Shown here piece after piece: positions 1 through 12,345 of a stretch of DNA of 64,000 nt. How positions within the stretch are numbered: position 1 is the stretch's first letter; each line of letters opens with the position of its first letter. The translations under genes were made by a program, and so were the position numbers. The DNA comes from Cephalotus follicularis (taxonomy: Eukaryota; Streptophyta; Magnoliopsida; Oxalidales; Cephalotaceae). The notes beneath the pieces were generated by a model. The model saw only the letters and a list, made by a program, of their open reading frames with translations. It was not told the DNA's origin and did not search any database. The stretch covers positions 62,001 to 126,000 of the forward strand of contig BDDD01002902.1 in the NCBI GenBank assembly GCA_001972305.1, given 5' to 3'.

Positions 1-789
1 ATCCGTATTTTACTATCATGACTATCAACAAGCCTTTCCCGAAACCCTAGGTTCTAGCTCACCATAACCTGGCTAGGTATTTCAAAGTCCGCAATGAATA
101 CAGATACTATAGAGCCAATCACCCTCACATCAATTGTGATGATTCCTTGTTACGCACTCACTTACATTCACATAAATCCTGCAAGACCCAAAAGCTGCCT
201 ATTTGCCAATCCCGCGAAAGAACTGGGTGGGGCAGAAATAAGAGTCAGACACTCTCTATGCAATGTGAAGTCGATGCTTAGGTCTAAGGATCAGACAAGT
301 CCATCAATAACTTGCTAGACTCGTAGAGTCTATACACTACTGTCTCATATGGGAAACTCTACTGACATGGGATATGTGACCATGAAAATAGAATTCCAAT
401 GGTGGGTCAAGTTTAGTGTACATGCTCCCAGCACGCACGCCGCATTAGCTTTAGGGTTCAACCCAAGTGGCAATGAGATACTCCACCCTCCCATTCGTGA
501 GAGCAAGCGCAATGCGACAAGTCTGTCCGGTTCTCGAATGCCCAAAATAAGTTAACCTATGACTTGGAACAATTTGGTTCGCTCAACTACCGACCCTTTG
601 ATGTGACAGGGCACCATATATGTAAGCAGTGTCATGCTTCGATTATGTGATAAAACATATACGGTTATGCCATTAATTAAAAGACAATTTGCACAATGTA
701 ACATGAATAAAACAAGATTGTATATAATATGAGCAGAGTACAAGTACATCAAACCACCTGGTGGCTTGACGGGTCACACACTCTCTAAC
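1..789 (-). mobile_element. Copia-type LTR (family K, subfamily b), cut by window edge
   Basis: Read on the minus strand, this LTR starts TGTTAGAGAGTG at 789 and runs off the left edge. It shares phrases such as CCAAGTCATAGGTT with the K LTRs at 6153-8640, 11167-15752, 26.6-30.5 kb and 62968-63896. Its first 60 bases resemble the starts near 27897 and 30502 more than the subfamily-a starts near 8640 and 15752. Short reading frames here are chance. No target duplication can be checked because the other end is outside the window. Confidence 0.7.
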
Positions 790-1752
790 AGTCCCAAGTC
801 TACCAGCACGCATAAGAAATTCAAAAAATATAATCGCAATATATTTAATTAATAAACATATGACAATTTTAATATTTAATGATTTGCTATTAATCTATCA
901 GCCTAAACAAAATGTGACTCCCATTAGATAACATACAATCTAGTGTCCCTTAATATAGTCTCTCACTATATTTAACCATTTGGGTCCACCGTTGGATCCA
1001 TTAGAGAGAGAAATAATGCAATAAAAATGTTAATAAAAACTAATATTAATATTCCACTTGAATATATTGTATTAATGAAAGAACTATATGCATAAGTGAA
1101 TTTAATCTGTGTCTGAACACCCTGGTACGCACATATCCAGTCCATAAAATATTCGTTCTAGTAAATGTGCGAAGAATGCATAGAAACTGCGAAGAAAAGC
1201 TCGCCGGAAAGTTTTTGGCAACCAGCAGCAATCGTGCGGGAAAATGTCGGTAGAAGTGCAGAAAATTGTCAGAATCTTAGCAAGGATTGCTAGAAACTGT
1301 CCAGAATAATCCTGCACTCAGACTGTCACTAACAAGTGCAATTATCTGCTTTGGGCAATTTCCAAAAAATCTACACTTCACTAGTGCAAAAAATCCATGC
1401 AAAAATCCCGTAAGTAACCAACTTTCGAACTAAAGTTCTCGACACTGTTAAACACTCATTTAATGACTTATTTAAGGTTCGTTTGAAATCCTAAATCATA
1501 CACAAGGATGTTTGAATTACCCATGCATCATCAATACCTAATTTATTAATCTTTGGTTCATCAAACTATCCATTTAATTGATCATTTACTCTAGTTCTAT
1601 CAATTGGAAAAATCACTTACAATAGAACATTCCAAAGGACCTAAAATTTCCAATTTAACTCTTAGGGTTGGAGTGCAACTTTTGGCCAACTACTGGAGAC
1701 TTTGTGGCAAGCCACCAAACACTAAAACAAGGTCCAATTGAGCCTAATTAGG
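790..1752. other. Non-coding stretch between K LTRs
   Basis: About 960 bases, AT-rich, with no convincing reading frame. On the minus strand it lies between the PBS-bearing leader of the K LTR at 6153-8640 (interrupted by the insertion at 1753) and the start of the LTR ending at 789. It may be the internal region of a deleted or non-autonomous copia, or older sequence that both elements hit. The minus-strand junction with the LTR at 789 reads ACTTGGGAC then TGTTAG, a weak polypurine-like context. Confidence 0.4.
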
Positions 1753-3443
1753 TGTTATATTAGGGGTGTCCCAACATACCAAGTGGTGTGGTGCTTGTAT
1801 TTATACACTCTTGATTTATACAGTTTTATATTCCATTTATGTTATATGTGCAAATTTATTTATATTGGCATGATTATATGGCTCATCCCAACCAATCAAA
1901 AGGAACATAATAATTAATTTTAATTAAATTTATGCCATATATAACCCTGTCACATCAAAGGGTTAGATCTCTTGCAAGGGAGGCCATGAGAATAAGATCC
2001 TTATTCCCTATGACTAAACTGCTCCAAGTCAAAGGTTCACTTTCATTGGGCCATTGTTGAACCGGGGTAAAGACTTGCCACATTATGCTTGCTCCCTGGG
2101 ACGGAGGATGGATCTTCTCATGGACCATTCGGTATTATCCTAAAGCTAATGTGGGGTGCGTGCGCGGATGCGTGATGCCGAACTGACCCAGCAATAGGAT
2201 CCTTATTTGGATAGTCAATACCCATGTCAATAGGGATTCCTATGGTCTCGGTAGTGTATAGTCTATGGTGACTAGTAGGTCTAAGCCTGTGTTGTCTCCT
2301 TTGACCTAAGCGGCTAGCATGCATTGTGTGGTGACTGCTTCACTTTGATTTATGCCTTCCCCATCACCATCCACGTGCTAGCAAAAGGGTTGTCTTTGCG
2401 TCTTGTGGAAGCTGCATTGAGATGTATGAGCGAGTGCGCAACAAGGGATTGTCACACCAGGGCTGAGGGTGACCAGCTCTATTTATCTACGTACGTTGCC
2501 GACATAAAAACCTGGTCGGGTTATAGACAGACCAGAGACGGGGTAGTTTCATGGGAGGTCTGTCATAGTCTCAATACGATTATAGATATTTAGCATCACG
2601 GCTAAATCTAGGGGTGACATTCATCTAAACCCTAGACCTTTGATCGGAGCTAAGTATGACGAGGGAAACATGACACATATGCCGATGACTGGATAAAGCG
2701 ACTGGCTATTCGGTCCCTGATTGATAGACGTGGTAATACACGAATCCGGGGGGTGAATGGGGATCACACCAGGGCTATTCTAATAGTCGGTGACTATTGA
2801 AATAGTCGTACCAGGAAAATGGGATAATCTAGGAATTTATCATCATACTGGAGATCCACAGGCTTTCGGGTCCTACCTGACTTTGAACTGGTTGACGTGT
2901 AGAGAAACATGTCATTTAGTAAAAGGTTGATATCAAGGAGATGTTACTTTGCTAGTGAATACTTTATTTGTCTGATTTGGGTCCATGCAGTACCACGATA
3001 AAATATTCGAAGCAAAGGGTTGATATGAATTTACATTAAGTGCTTTAGGAACATATTGTAATGAGAGAGCTTTGGGATAGCCTTGCTCTAGGGATTTAAT
3101 CCCATGTCTTGGCCAAATATTGGACCAAAGAGTGGACCTTATTGGCTTGTCATTTGGGCTCAATATTGTCAAATGTTGGCACACCCAAATGATGCCCAAA
3201 ATAGTAACCTTCTATGTTTACTTGGTCAACTCTTTTTCTTCATTCTTGCATCTCAAGGCATTGCACAAGTCAGGGCATTGTATGGCAGGCCATGTGGCAT
3301 GAAATTGATAGGTTTATATGAAGAAAATATGTGTGAGAAATTTGTGGTGGGGGATTGATGAGTCATGGTTGCATTTAATGCTAAAAGACAAAACCAATAA
3401 GTAAGGCTTAACTTACTTATCAAGTTTTGTTTTTCTCTTTTGT

Positions 3444-3450
3444 TATATAA
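3444..3450 (+). promoter_or_regulatory. TATA box candidate of the K LTR
   Basis: TATATAA lies about 1.7 kb into the LTR and is followed by pyrimidine-rich leader-like sequence. A related K copy has GATATAAAATT on the minus strand near 14.15 kb at an equivalent place. Position and composition are all that support it. Confidence 0.35.
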
Positions 3451-3938
3451 TGACTCATGGCCATTTTGACTCTCTAATGCAGTCTCTCCTTCTCACATAT
3501 TGCTCTCTCTCCAATATCTCTCTTGTGTGGCCGTGCCTTGCTTTTTCCAAAGAGATCTCATGCCACTTTGTCTTCGACAAAGAGAGATTACATATCAACC
3601 AATTCCTTTACACATCCTTAGTCAATTTAGGTGGAGATTTCTCTGTGTATTACATTGGATCTTTACTTAGATTGATTTAGTCTAGGTTAAGCACAAACTC
3701 TCTCCTTTTTGTCCTCATTTCTGTGGTAAAAGGAAGGTCTTGGAGCTTTTGGTTTTGGATTAAAGAGTAGAGGGAGCTTGACTTGAATGAAGGAGTTATT
3801 CACTTTGGTAACACTTTCTTCTCCTTATTTTGTCTTTATGAATTCAAGTTACATGATGCTTGGTGATGGTTTTGGATTTGATTGTTTGTTTAATTAGTGA
3901 TCTTGGACATTATTTGGACCTCTTTGATAATAGGTTTT

Positions 3939-6011
3939 TGTAGCGCCCCCAATCCGAGTCCGCTGAATGCTCAAAGTGAATCTCAAGGAGTCGGTGCGCT
4001 ACGTGGGTTGAACCGTTACATCCTTGAACATTCTTATCTAATGCTAACATAAATCATTAAGTTCTCATAAATTTTCAACATTTTCTATATCTTGGAATTC
4101 AAACTTCAAACATCATCATCTTATCACATGAGCTCATAAACCATAATGTTCATATACATTTACATAGCATCATTTATCATAAAAATTGTACAGCGGAAAA
4201 CATCATTATCCTATTACATTCCGAAATTCGTTTATGAAACACTATTGCATAGTACGTATTCTTTTCAAACATCTTCTTATGAGCCTCCCTTAAAGCTCGC
4301 ATTCTTCGTTCAATCCTTTCCCGAAAACATTTATTTTGAAAATAAATCATTGCAAGGAATGATCTTTAAATAGCCGAGTAAGGTTTTCAAAACATAGTAA
4401 ACCTATTTTATCACATTCCATTTTATGGTCATAACACATAACCAAAACATTTCATAACATTTAGAAGTTATAAAAACTCCTTTCACTTCGCTTCACCAGG
4501 GCATTGTGCACTCCCTGATTACTATCCTTACATCACATGCATGTCCGTGAGCATCTCGCTCCATAACATTAATCCATCTCAAATTCATTCCCCTTGAATT
4601 GCAATCCAAGGGTGGTTCATTCTCATAAATTCATTTCATAAATCATTTCCTAATACTTGAGTGATCAGCTCAAAGCATTCATAAACAACATCGTATATAT
4701 TTCTTTCACAATTCATAAACACTTTTCTTCATTTGAGTAATTAACTCAATTGCATTCATAGAACAGCTTTGCATAACATTTCTAAAATTGACATTTCATA
4801 TAGAAGTAATCATTTTCTACAAAAGCATAAAACAACATTGTCCAACATTTCTAAAACTTATTTCTCGTATATACATAGCCATTTCCAGAGAAAAATTAAA
4901 ACATAAAATTTAAAGTAGACATTTCAACGATTCCATAAAGGTAAGGTTCATAATTTTTGGCGAAGAAATGAAGTTACTACGAATTTTTGAAGCCACTGAT
5001 CCCATACGGAAAATAGCACAGGAGCAGTAGAATAAAACTTGGATTCCTGTCAAGAAATCGACAGAATTGGGGAATGTACAAAACATAACAGTTAAATAGG
5101 ACATTCTAAAGTTTCCAAAACATTCAATCGTTCAAAATTTCATAAAGAAACGAATAAGTTACGAATAAAATAATTACCTGCATAATTCCAGAATTAAAAC
5201 ATAAGAAAATAGTACCCGAGTAGTAATTTAAAACATTGATTCTCGTCAAGAAATAGATATAATTAGGGAATGTACAGAACATAAAAGTTAAATAGGACAT
5301 CATAAAGATTCTAAAACATTCAACCATTAAATATTTCATCAAGAAACGAATAAGTTATGAATAAAAGAAGTTGCTGCATAATTTTAGAATTAAAATAGAG
5401 CATTTATGTTTTAGGAAGAAAGGGTAGAAATCCTTACTTTAATGCGATTTCGTTTATTTCTTTTCTTCACCGAATTCCCCTCTCCAAAACTAGTAGAAAA
5501 CAAAACATTTCTCAACTAAAACTACACCCATTTATTCAAACAGAGAGAGACTTGGAGGGCAAAGTTTCATGGTGAGTCACCATGCCACCTTGCAATGTGA
5601 GTTGCCCATGTGCTTAATTTCAACCTACAAATTTGTGACACTTGTCCCTGCTCATAACTCCATTCATGAAACTTGTATAAAACATATGGTATCCTCACTC
5701 CCTAGGCCAACATGTGTCCATCATCCAAAATAATTATCTCACAGGAAGACAAAAAACTTGATTTGGCAATTCATCTACAGTTTAAAGCTTCGGCGCTTAG
5801 GTGAATTTCTCAAGGAATTTGACATTTTCTTATTATGTGGCTATTCATGGGTTAAAGAAGTACAATTTCCGGTCCAAAACAAATAGGCAATTTTTATTTT
5901 CTTCCGAGGGTGATGCCTCCGAGCCCGTGGCCGCTGTCCAGGCAGCCAATCTCAGCAATAGAGATCATATTTCTGTAAATAATATCTCTAATGAAAATTA
6001 TGATCATTATA
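3939..6011 (-). mobile_element. Gypsy-type B solo LTR, copy B1
   Basis: A 2073-bp insertion flanked by GTTTT at 3934-3938 and 6012-6016, which fixes both ends. It begins TGTAGCGCCCCCAATCC on the + strand and ends GATCATTATA. It is homologous to B2 (11458-13605) and B3 (33618-36124). The sense direction is inferred as minus because the CT/GA-rich leader and weak TATA-like region (near 5535) fit that direction. There is no coding region, so it is a solo LTR. It is the most diverged of the three copies and nearly lacks the GTCGAC arrays. Confidence 0.75.
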
Positions 6012-6137
6012 GTTTTAGGGTTTTCCCATTGTTTGGGAAATAACTATTCTGTTGGGATTAAAGTTAAACACCATAATGCTGAAAATTAAAATTGAGTGCT
6101 TCCACTGCCCTATGAGCCATAGGTTCCCAAAAAGAGG

Positions 6138-6151
6138 CACTCTGATACAAC
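6138..6151 (-). other. tRNA-iMet primer-binding site of a K copia
   Basis: On the minus strand TTGTATCAGAGTGC lies directly beside the LTR end at 6153. It differs from TGGTATCAGAGC by one base in the core. This marks 6153-8640 as a 5' LTR rather than a solo LTR. Confidence 0.65.
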
Positions 6152-6152
6152 A

Positions 6153-8640
6153 TGTTGAAATGGCTCCAAAAAGGGTTGGAAGATTTCCAGAATTAGGGTT
6201 TAAGGTACGTTTCAAAAACATTTTAATTCCAATCAAATGGATACCCTAAATCCCAACTCCAAAATTGTTCCAACAGGCCCTAGGATCTCTAATTAGGGTA
6301 TCAATCGATCCTTGACATCATCGCCAAGAATGAAGGGTGGTGGGTTGGAGCTAGGGTTACACAAACCGTAGCAATGGTAACTCCTAAATACATTAGGGTA
6401 ACACACCATAACCCTAACACTTGTGGTCCACAAACCAGAACTCTAACCCTGGGAAACCCTTAGGGTTTTCTAGAATACAAAACCTACAAGAAAAGGGCAT
6501 GGCTGGGACGATAATCCCAGTCCTTAAACACATCCCAAAACAATCACAAAGAACACAGTATAACATTGACAAGAATTAGAATCATTACCTAATTCTTTGC
6601 CCGCAAATTTGGTGTTCCTCCAAGCTTTGAATAAAGACTTCATACTTCATAAAAGATGCTACAACAAGGACGGCAATAAGGCTTTGGGAAGGCACTTTGA
6701 GTTTACAGCTAAACTAAACTTCTCATAAGTAAAGATGTTATCCTTTGAAGGAAGATATCTCCACCTATTTGAACTTGGGATGGTGAGAAGAAGATGTTTG
6801 TGATCTTTTCTTTCAAAGAACTTCAAAGCATTACCAAGTTCATCAATGGAGAACCATTCTCACAGTGATGGAGAGGAGAAAAGAGAAGAGAGAGTGCTCG
6901 GGTTGAAAGTGTTTGGAGAGAAAAGTGAAGCGTGTTAAGTAAGATAAGCAAAAATATCTTAAGTCATTACTCACATTTAAGACTAGTAAAATGATGACTC
7001 ACTAAAGCTTGTCTCATAATCCTTTGTGACTCACAAATTCTCTCCATTTCAACACACATTGGCTGACCATATTCATAAAAAAAAAAAAATAATTGTCGGC
7101 CGGGTGATGCCCAAAAGAAGGCAAAATGCAAGAGTTGTAACGTCAACAATTGTAGGCTAAGCATTTCATTTGGGCGAACTATTTCTCTTGCAAATGTTTA
7201 AGGCCCGATTAAGGCATCACAAAACCTAAAATTTGTCCCACATAGGGAGGCAATTCCAAAGATCAAAAAATGCTACAAAGCCCACTTGCTCTCTCTTTAA
7301 TTAAATGCCCAATGCACTTAAAGTTTACACAAACAATCCTTTGCACGTAACATTCTATTATGGCGATGAATGAACTCACTTCTAAAGCAATGATATGATC
7401 AACAAATAAAATTTTCACTATCAAAGTAACATCACACCTAGATGCTAATCTCTCACTAAATAACATATGTCACTCACACGTGAACCTGTTCCAAAATCAG
7501 GCGGGACCCTAAAGTTAGGTTGGATTCCAATGCATTGATATATTTCCTAGAACATCCCAAAGTTCTGGTACGACCATCCTAATAATATTTCAACTATCTA
7601 AATAGCCTAGGGCGATCTCCAATCACCCCCGATCCGTGGACCAAGCTACCACATCTATATTACGTTAGCCGGATAACCTGTACTTTCTTCATTGTCTTTT
7701 GGTTATGTGTTATGTATCCCTTATCATCTCGGATCTTACTGCGGACAAGGATTTGGATTAATGTCAACCCTTGGTATTGCCGCGATAACTATAACTCTAT
7801 GACCGCACTGATATTGTCAGAAGACATCCCAGGAAACCACTTGTTTCCTATCACCCAAGTTCCTGGCCAGGACTTTAAGTCTACAATGGTCATAGATCTT
7901 ATAGAGCCTATAACCCTCAAGATGGGTGTGATGATCTCATCCTGCGTACTCGCCCATACATCTCAATGCAGCTCCCACAAGCCCCCAAGAAAACCCTTTT
8001 TCTAGAATGTGGCTAGTGTTGGGGAAGCTGGAAATCAAAGCCAAGCAGTTACTACACAACGCATGCCAGCCGCTCAGGTGTAAGGACACAATGTAGGTCA
8101 CGTATGCTCTACTAACCACCTCTGGCTATACATTACCGAGACAATAGGAACTATATTGAAAGAGGTGTTGAGTGTCAAAATAGATAACCTATGGTGGGTC
8201 GATTTAGTGTCATGCCTCTGGCACGCACCCCACATCAGCTTTAGGGTAAACCCAAATGGTAATGAGATAATCCAACCCCCATACACAAGAGGACAAGCAT
8301 AATACGAAAAGTCTTTGCAGTTCATCAATTGCCCTAAGAAAGTGAACCTATGACTTGGAATGTTCTGTCAGAAGTGAGTACGGATCTCATTCTCATAACC
8401 TCTTAGGCACGAGATTCAACCCCTCGAACGACAGGGCGCTATATGTGTATTCAATTAACATGATGATTAACTTATTTGTATCAACAGTTTGGGATAACAC
8501 ATAAAGAAAATGCCAATGTTTCCTGAATATGCACTATAGAACATGAATGGAACTAAGATTGTATGGACAAAGAGTGTATCATATGTAAAACACATATGGA
8601 TGCAGCCACCTCTTGGATTTCTCAGACACCCCTATCAAAT
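6153..8640 (-). mobile_element. K copia 5' LTR (subfamily a)
   Basis: About 2.49 kb, from a mutated start near 8640 (minus strand, GATAGGGGTGTC) to TTTCAACA at 6153, followed by the PBS. Its length matches the other K LTRs once nested insertions are removed. The distal part is rich in AACCCTAA and TTAGGGTTTT telobox-like words (about 6340-6480). It cuts gypsy integrase at 8641, so it inserted into, or was joined to, that element. Apparent frames such as 7712-8005 are not conserved as protein. Confidence 0.7.
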
Positions 8641-9749
8641 AAGCAAATCAAGGCAGAACACCAAAGACAAACTAGATTGCTTCAACCGTTGTCTATGGCA
8701 CAATGAAAATGCGAACACATCCCCATGAATTTTTTGATAGGGTTGCCAAGAACAAGGACTAACCATGATGCCATATCGGTTATCGTTGATTTCTTTAACA
8801 AATCTGCTCAATCGCTACTTATTCTATTGAATGGTTATAAGCCTTGTATGTTGGAGAGATGGTTAGGTTCCATGGAGTACCAGTCAGCGTGGTGTCCGAC
8901 AAGGTCCCCCAGTTTACATCGCTGTTTTGGAAGAAACTGCAGACAACTTTTAATACTCAGTTGAGTTTTAGCACAACTTTTCATCCCCAGACTGATAGTC
9001 AGTCTGAGCAGACTATTCAGACTCTTGAGGACATGCTTTGGGCATGTGTGATGGATTGGGGTGGCTGTTGGGATGAGTCCCTACTATTATTGCAGTTCTC
9101 GTACAATAACATTTATCATTATAGCATCGAAATGGCACCATTTGAGGCTCTCTATGGTCGAAAATGTAGAACCCCATTTTGTTGGTTTGAAGTTGGTGAG
9201 CAGAGTCTATTAGGGCCAAAGCTTGTGCAAGAGACAACGGGGAAGGGTAAGGTTATCAGGGAGAGGCTTCTAATAGCCCAGAGTTGAGAAAAGAATTATG
9301 TAGATCATCGTAGGGGAGAGTAGGAATTCTCAATGGGAGATCATGTGTTCCTCAAAGTCTAACCGACCAAATGAATCATGAGGTTCGGCAAGAAGGGGAA
9401 GTTAGCCCCTGAGTTTATAGGAGATTTCAAGATCCTCGAGAGGGTAGGTGCAGTCACCTACAGACTTGCCTTACCGTCCAGTTTATCAGAGGTGCATAAT
9501 GTCTTCCATGTCTCAATACTAAGAAAGTACCATCCAGATCTTTGTCACGTGCTGCAGTGGGAGCCATTGGAGTTGAGGACGGACATGAGCTTTGAAGAAA
9601 TACCTTTTTAGATCCTTGATCACCGAATCAAACAGTTGAGAAGCAAGACCATTCCATTGTTGAAGGTATTGTGGCAGTACCATGTACTTGAAGAAGCTGC
9701 ATGGGAACGTGAGGAAGATATGAGAGCATTGTATCCTCACTTCTTTTGA
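8641..9749 (+). pseudogene. Gypsy integrase C-terminal part with degenerate chromodomain (family C)
   Basis: The end of a Ty3/gypsy polyprotein. Visible in order: a damaged start of the integrase core (NFLIGLPRTRTNHDAI), [32 protein letters not shown], the GRKCRTPFCW block, KGKLAPEFIGDFKILERVG and HNVFHVSILRKYHPD. A Tekay-type chromodomain-like tail follows (TIPLLKVLWQYH, then EAAWERE) with a stop at 9747. It is broken by an early TGA, frameshifts near 8840 and 9290-9380, and a stop near 9609. The left side is lost at the K LTR. A polypurine tract and LTR follow, so this is the genuine 3' end of an element. It is non-functional. Confidence 0.9.
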
Positions 9750-9779
9750 CCTGAAGGAATCTCGGGACGAGATTTCTCT

Positions 9780-9792
9780 AAGGAGGGGAGGA
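9780..9792 (+). other. Polypurine tract of gypsy C
   Basis: AAGGAGGGGAGGA lies immediately before the LTR start TGTGAGCCCC, about 30 bases after the pol stop. This is the usual site for plus-strand priming in gypsy elements. Confidence 0.8.
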
Positions 9793-9986
9793 TGTGAGCC
9801 CCAAGTTTTATAAGTATCTATTGTAATATATGATATTGTATGGCATTACAAAGCCCCAATTGTTGACTAAGTCAATAATAATTTCTTCTCTTTTATGAGA
9901 CGTAACTTGTCTCACATTTGCAAAAGCGGGGTTGACCATTGTCAGGTCACGGTCAAGTTCTAGATTCTTCTGCCCAAGAAAGTCCA

Positions 9987-9994
9987 TATATAAA
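9987..9994 (+). promoter_or_regulatory. TATA box of the gypsy C LTR
   Basis: TATATAAA in the context GTCCATATATAAACAG, 195 bases into the LTR. Transcription would start about 30 bases downstream, near 10020. A purine-rich leader (GAGAGAGTGAG) follows. Confidence 0.55.
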
Positions 9995-10663
9995 CAGTTC
10001 AGCTTTATTCTTATGGACACATTCATTCAGTGCCAAATGCTCTAGAGAGAGTGAGTTAAAAATAGAAAGAGAGGAAGAGAGACGTGCGATGTTCCACTAC
10101 CAACATCGACTCCAACGCCGTTCTTCAAGGGTGAACAAAGATTGTGAGAGATAGAACTTGGATTGGAGCAAAGAAGGAGTCATTGGACTCATAGCGGTGT
10201 ATAGAGCCTGAAAAAAGGATTAAATCAAGATTCCAACAGCAGATTCTACTAGATCTACAAGTGGTTTTAGTAGCAAGTTCTTCCAGAGTTGCAACTTGAC
10301 ATCTATCGAGGTAGGCTTTACTTATATGCTTGAACTCTTGTGTATAACCGCCTTGAATGATGTGTGCTATTATGAACTGATGAATTATGCTGTTATGAAC
10401 TGTTAGATCAGGACTAGATGAATGGATTGAGGATTTCCTTAAGCTGTTTCTATGTTGGAATCGACCACTAGGGCTTATGGCTCCCTTGGATCGAGTGTTA
10501 GATTTCCTGTTTTGGACTTGAGTTGTTGTTAAGCTGATTAACAGCCAAATGTTGGCGTTCTGCTAAGTTATTAGATTGTAAACACCTTCAATCAGAGCAT
10601 TGGTGTTTTGTTTAAGAGATAACAGACAATGCCTAAGTCGATTGTCGTCTGCAGAATGTAGAA

Positions 10664-10750
10664 GGCAGACCTCGTACTAGAGGTAGACCTCGTACTAGAA
10701 GGCAGACCTCGTATTAGAGGCAAACCTCATACTAGAAGGCAGACCTCAGA
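10664..10750 (+). repeat. Five-copy 18-19 bp tandem repeat
   Basis: Units begin GGCAGACCTCGTACTAGA at about 10664, 10682, 10701, 10719 and 10738, with small substitutions. It lies inside the C LTR and has no coding meaning. Confidence 0.8.
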
Positions 10751-11754
10751 GGTAGAGTTCAGAGCTCCAAAGCACGTCGTCTAACATACAGGCTTAGGAA
10801 AGCTCTAAGGCATTATAGCCTAGGTGAATCTTCTCTTATACATCTAGGTTTATAGTTATCACCCATAGGGTCTCAAACCTTACTCAAAATTGTTGATCTC
10901 TTATGAGATAATCACTCTGATTCTCTGCTATGTCAAGAAGGAATAGAAAGGTGGCCCCTTAGTCAGATAGATGTACAGCCCTAGGAACTCACTTTCAGAG
11001 ATGACCTACAAGGGTCACTGACCGAGATGACCGATAAGGGTCACCGATTATGATTGAACCTATGGTACACTGTCTTAAATGAGACTAATATTCTCAGAGA
11101 AATGACCTATGGGATCCCACTTTAGAGATGAACCATAAGGGTCATTGACTGAGTTCAACCATAAAGTGTTGGAAAAGCTCTATGCGGAAGAGAACATTTA
11201 TGGACATTAGGGTTCTATGTGACATTTTAAAATTTTCATTTTCTAAAGTCTCCAAGCAATGAGACTACCTAAACACATATGCCCATAATTGTCACATTAG
11301 GTCTTAGGATAACTAATTTAGCATTCAAATGAACCATACTAACATTCCAAGCAAGGCTAGGGTTCGGGTGGAGGAATGGGAATTCACTAACCCATTACTT
11401 TCAACGATTACATGGACTAGGGTTACACACAAAAACTCTAGCACCGTAACCTCCTTTTGTAATGACTGGAAAATTTTGATAGAAATATGATTTCCATTAT
11501 TAAGATTGGAAATTATATTATGGGGCCCGTAATATAACCCTAACGCTTGGGGGGCTCGGGGGTTCCGTTCCCCGGTGAGCGGACGGGGGGTCCCGCTGCC
11601 CAGAGAGCGGGCAGGGGCTTGGGGGCAGCGCCCCCAGAAGAAAATTGAATTTGGCTACTTGTTTTGGACTGGAAATTATGTTGAAGTCATTATTATACGG
11701 TTGTTCTATGGCTTGTAATGTGTGTGCGAAAATGTTTGGCGCATGTTTTGCGAC

Positions 11755-12030
11755 GTTGAAAGCGTCGACTGCCAAGAATAAGCGTCGACGGTTTATAAAG
11801 CGTCGACTGTCTATTTTAGAGCGTCGACAGTTTGCCTTGGTTATGCGGTGATATTCCTTAAGTGTCGACTACCTAAAAACGTCGACGCTTTTAAACGTTT
11901 TTGTCGATAGTTAAAGCCCATTTTCTTTGTTAATGCGTCTAACCGGCGATGCTTCGTAGTCTAAGCGGCAGCGCTTTAGGCTAAAGTGGCGACACTTACC
12001 GCTTAAGGTCCGACGCTTTAGGAATATTCC
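11755..12030 (+). repeat. GTCGAC palindrome array in the B2 LTR
   Basis: GCGTCGAC units start at 11762, 11782, 11800 and 11821, then continue in weaker form (GTGTCGACT, AACGTCGACGC, CGGCGATGC, GGCGACAC). Spacing is 18-21 bp. The array lies upstream of the TATA box, in the U3 position. Confidence 0.75.
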
Positions 12031-12199
12031 TCAAAAATGCCAGCATCTTTTGTCGTTTATCGCGTTAATAGTGTTAAAAACGGACGCGTGGCAAGCAACG
12101 GGTGGAAGGCGGTAAAAATTTTAACCGCCTTCAGTAAAAATTGCCACATGTCATTTTTTTAACGGAGAAGAATCACGTTAGGCAGCTGAAGACTCTCCC

Positions 12200-12207
12200 T
12201 ATAAATA
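12200..12207 (+). promoter_or_regulatory. TATA box of B2, in a palindrome
   Basis: TATAAATA is embedded in the near-palindrome CTCCCTATAAATAGGGAG (12195-12212). B3 has the same arrangement on its sense (minus) strand near 35340, as CTCCTATATATATGGGAG. Confidence 0.55.
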
Positions 12208-12239
12208 GGGAGATAACTTCGACAGATTTACAGCAAGAA

Positions 12240-12345
12240 GAGCATGAGAGAAAGAGAGAAAGAGGAGAGAAAGAGAAGAGAAAGAGAGAAAGAGGAGAGA
12301 AAGAGAAGAGAAAGAGAGAAAGAGGAGAAAAGAGAGAGGAAGTTC
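12240..12345 (+). repeat. GA-rich tandem tract in the B leader
   Basis: Repeats of a roughly 30-base unit built from GAGAAAGAGGAGA and AAGAGAAGAGA. It gives a Lys/Glu/Arg-only open frame that is not a protein gene. The matching CT-rich tract in B3 is at 35120-35290. Confidence 0.8.

Larger units (their letters stand above)
1753..6119 (+). mobile_element. Copia-type K solo LTR, interrupted by a B LTR
   Basis: Starts TGTTATATTAGGGG, matching the reverse-complemented start of the K LTR at 15752. It continues through blocks shared with 14.1-15.7 kb, for example a FITS of CATGTCATTTAGT in both. The right end near 6119 is less certain: GAGCCA followed by TAGG, with TTAGG at the left, is a plausible duplication. 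Without the 2.07-kb B insertion its length is about 2.3 kb, close to the other K LTRs. It has no internal region, so it is a solo LTR produced by recombination. It sits in the leader of the minus-strand K element whose PBS is at 6138. Confidence 0.65.
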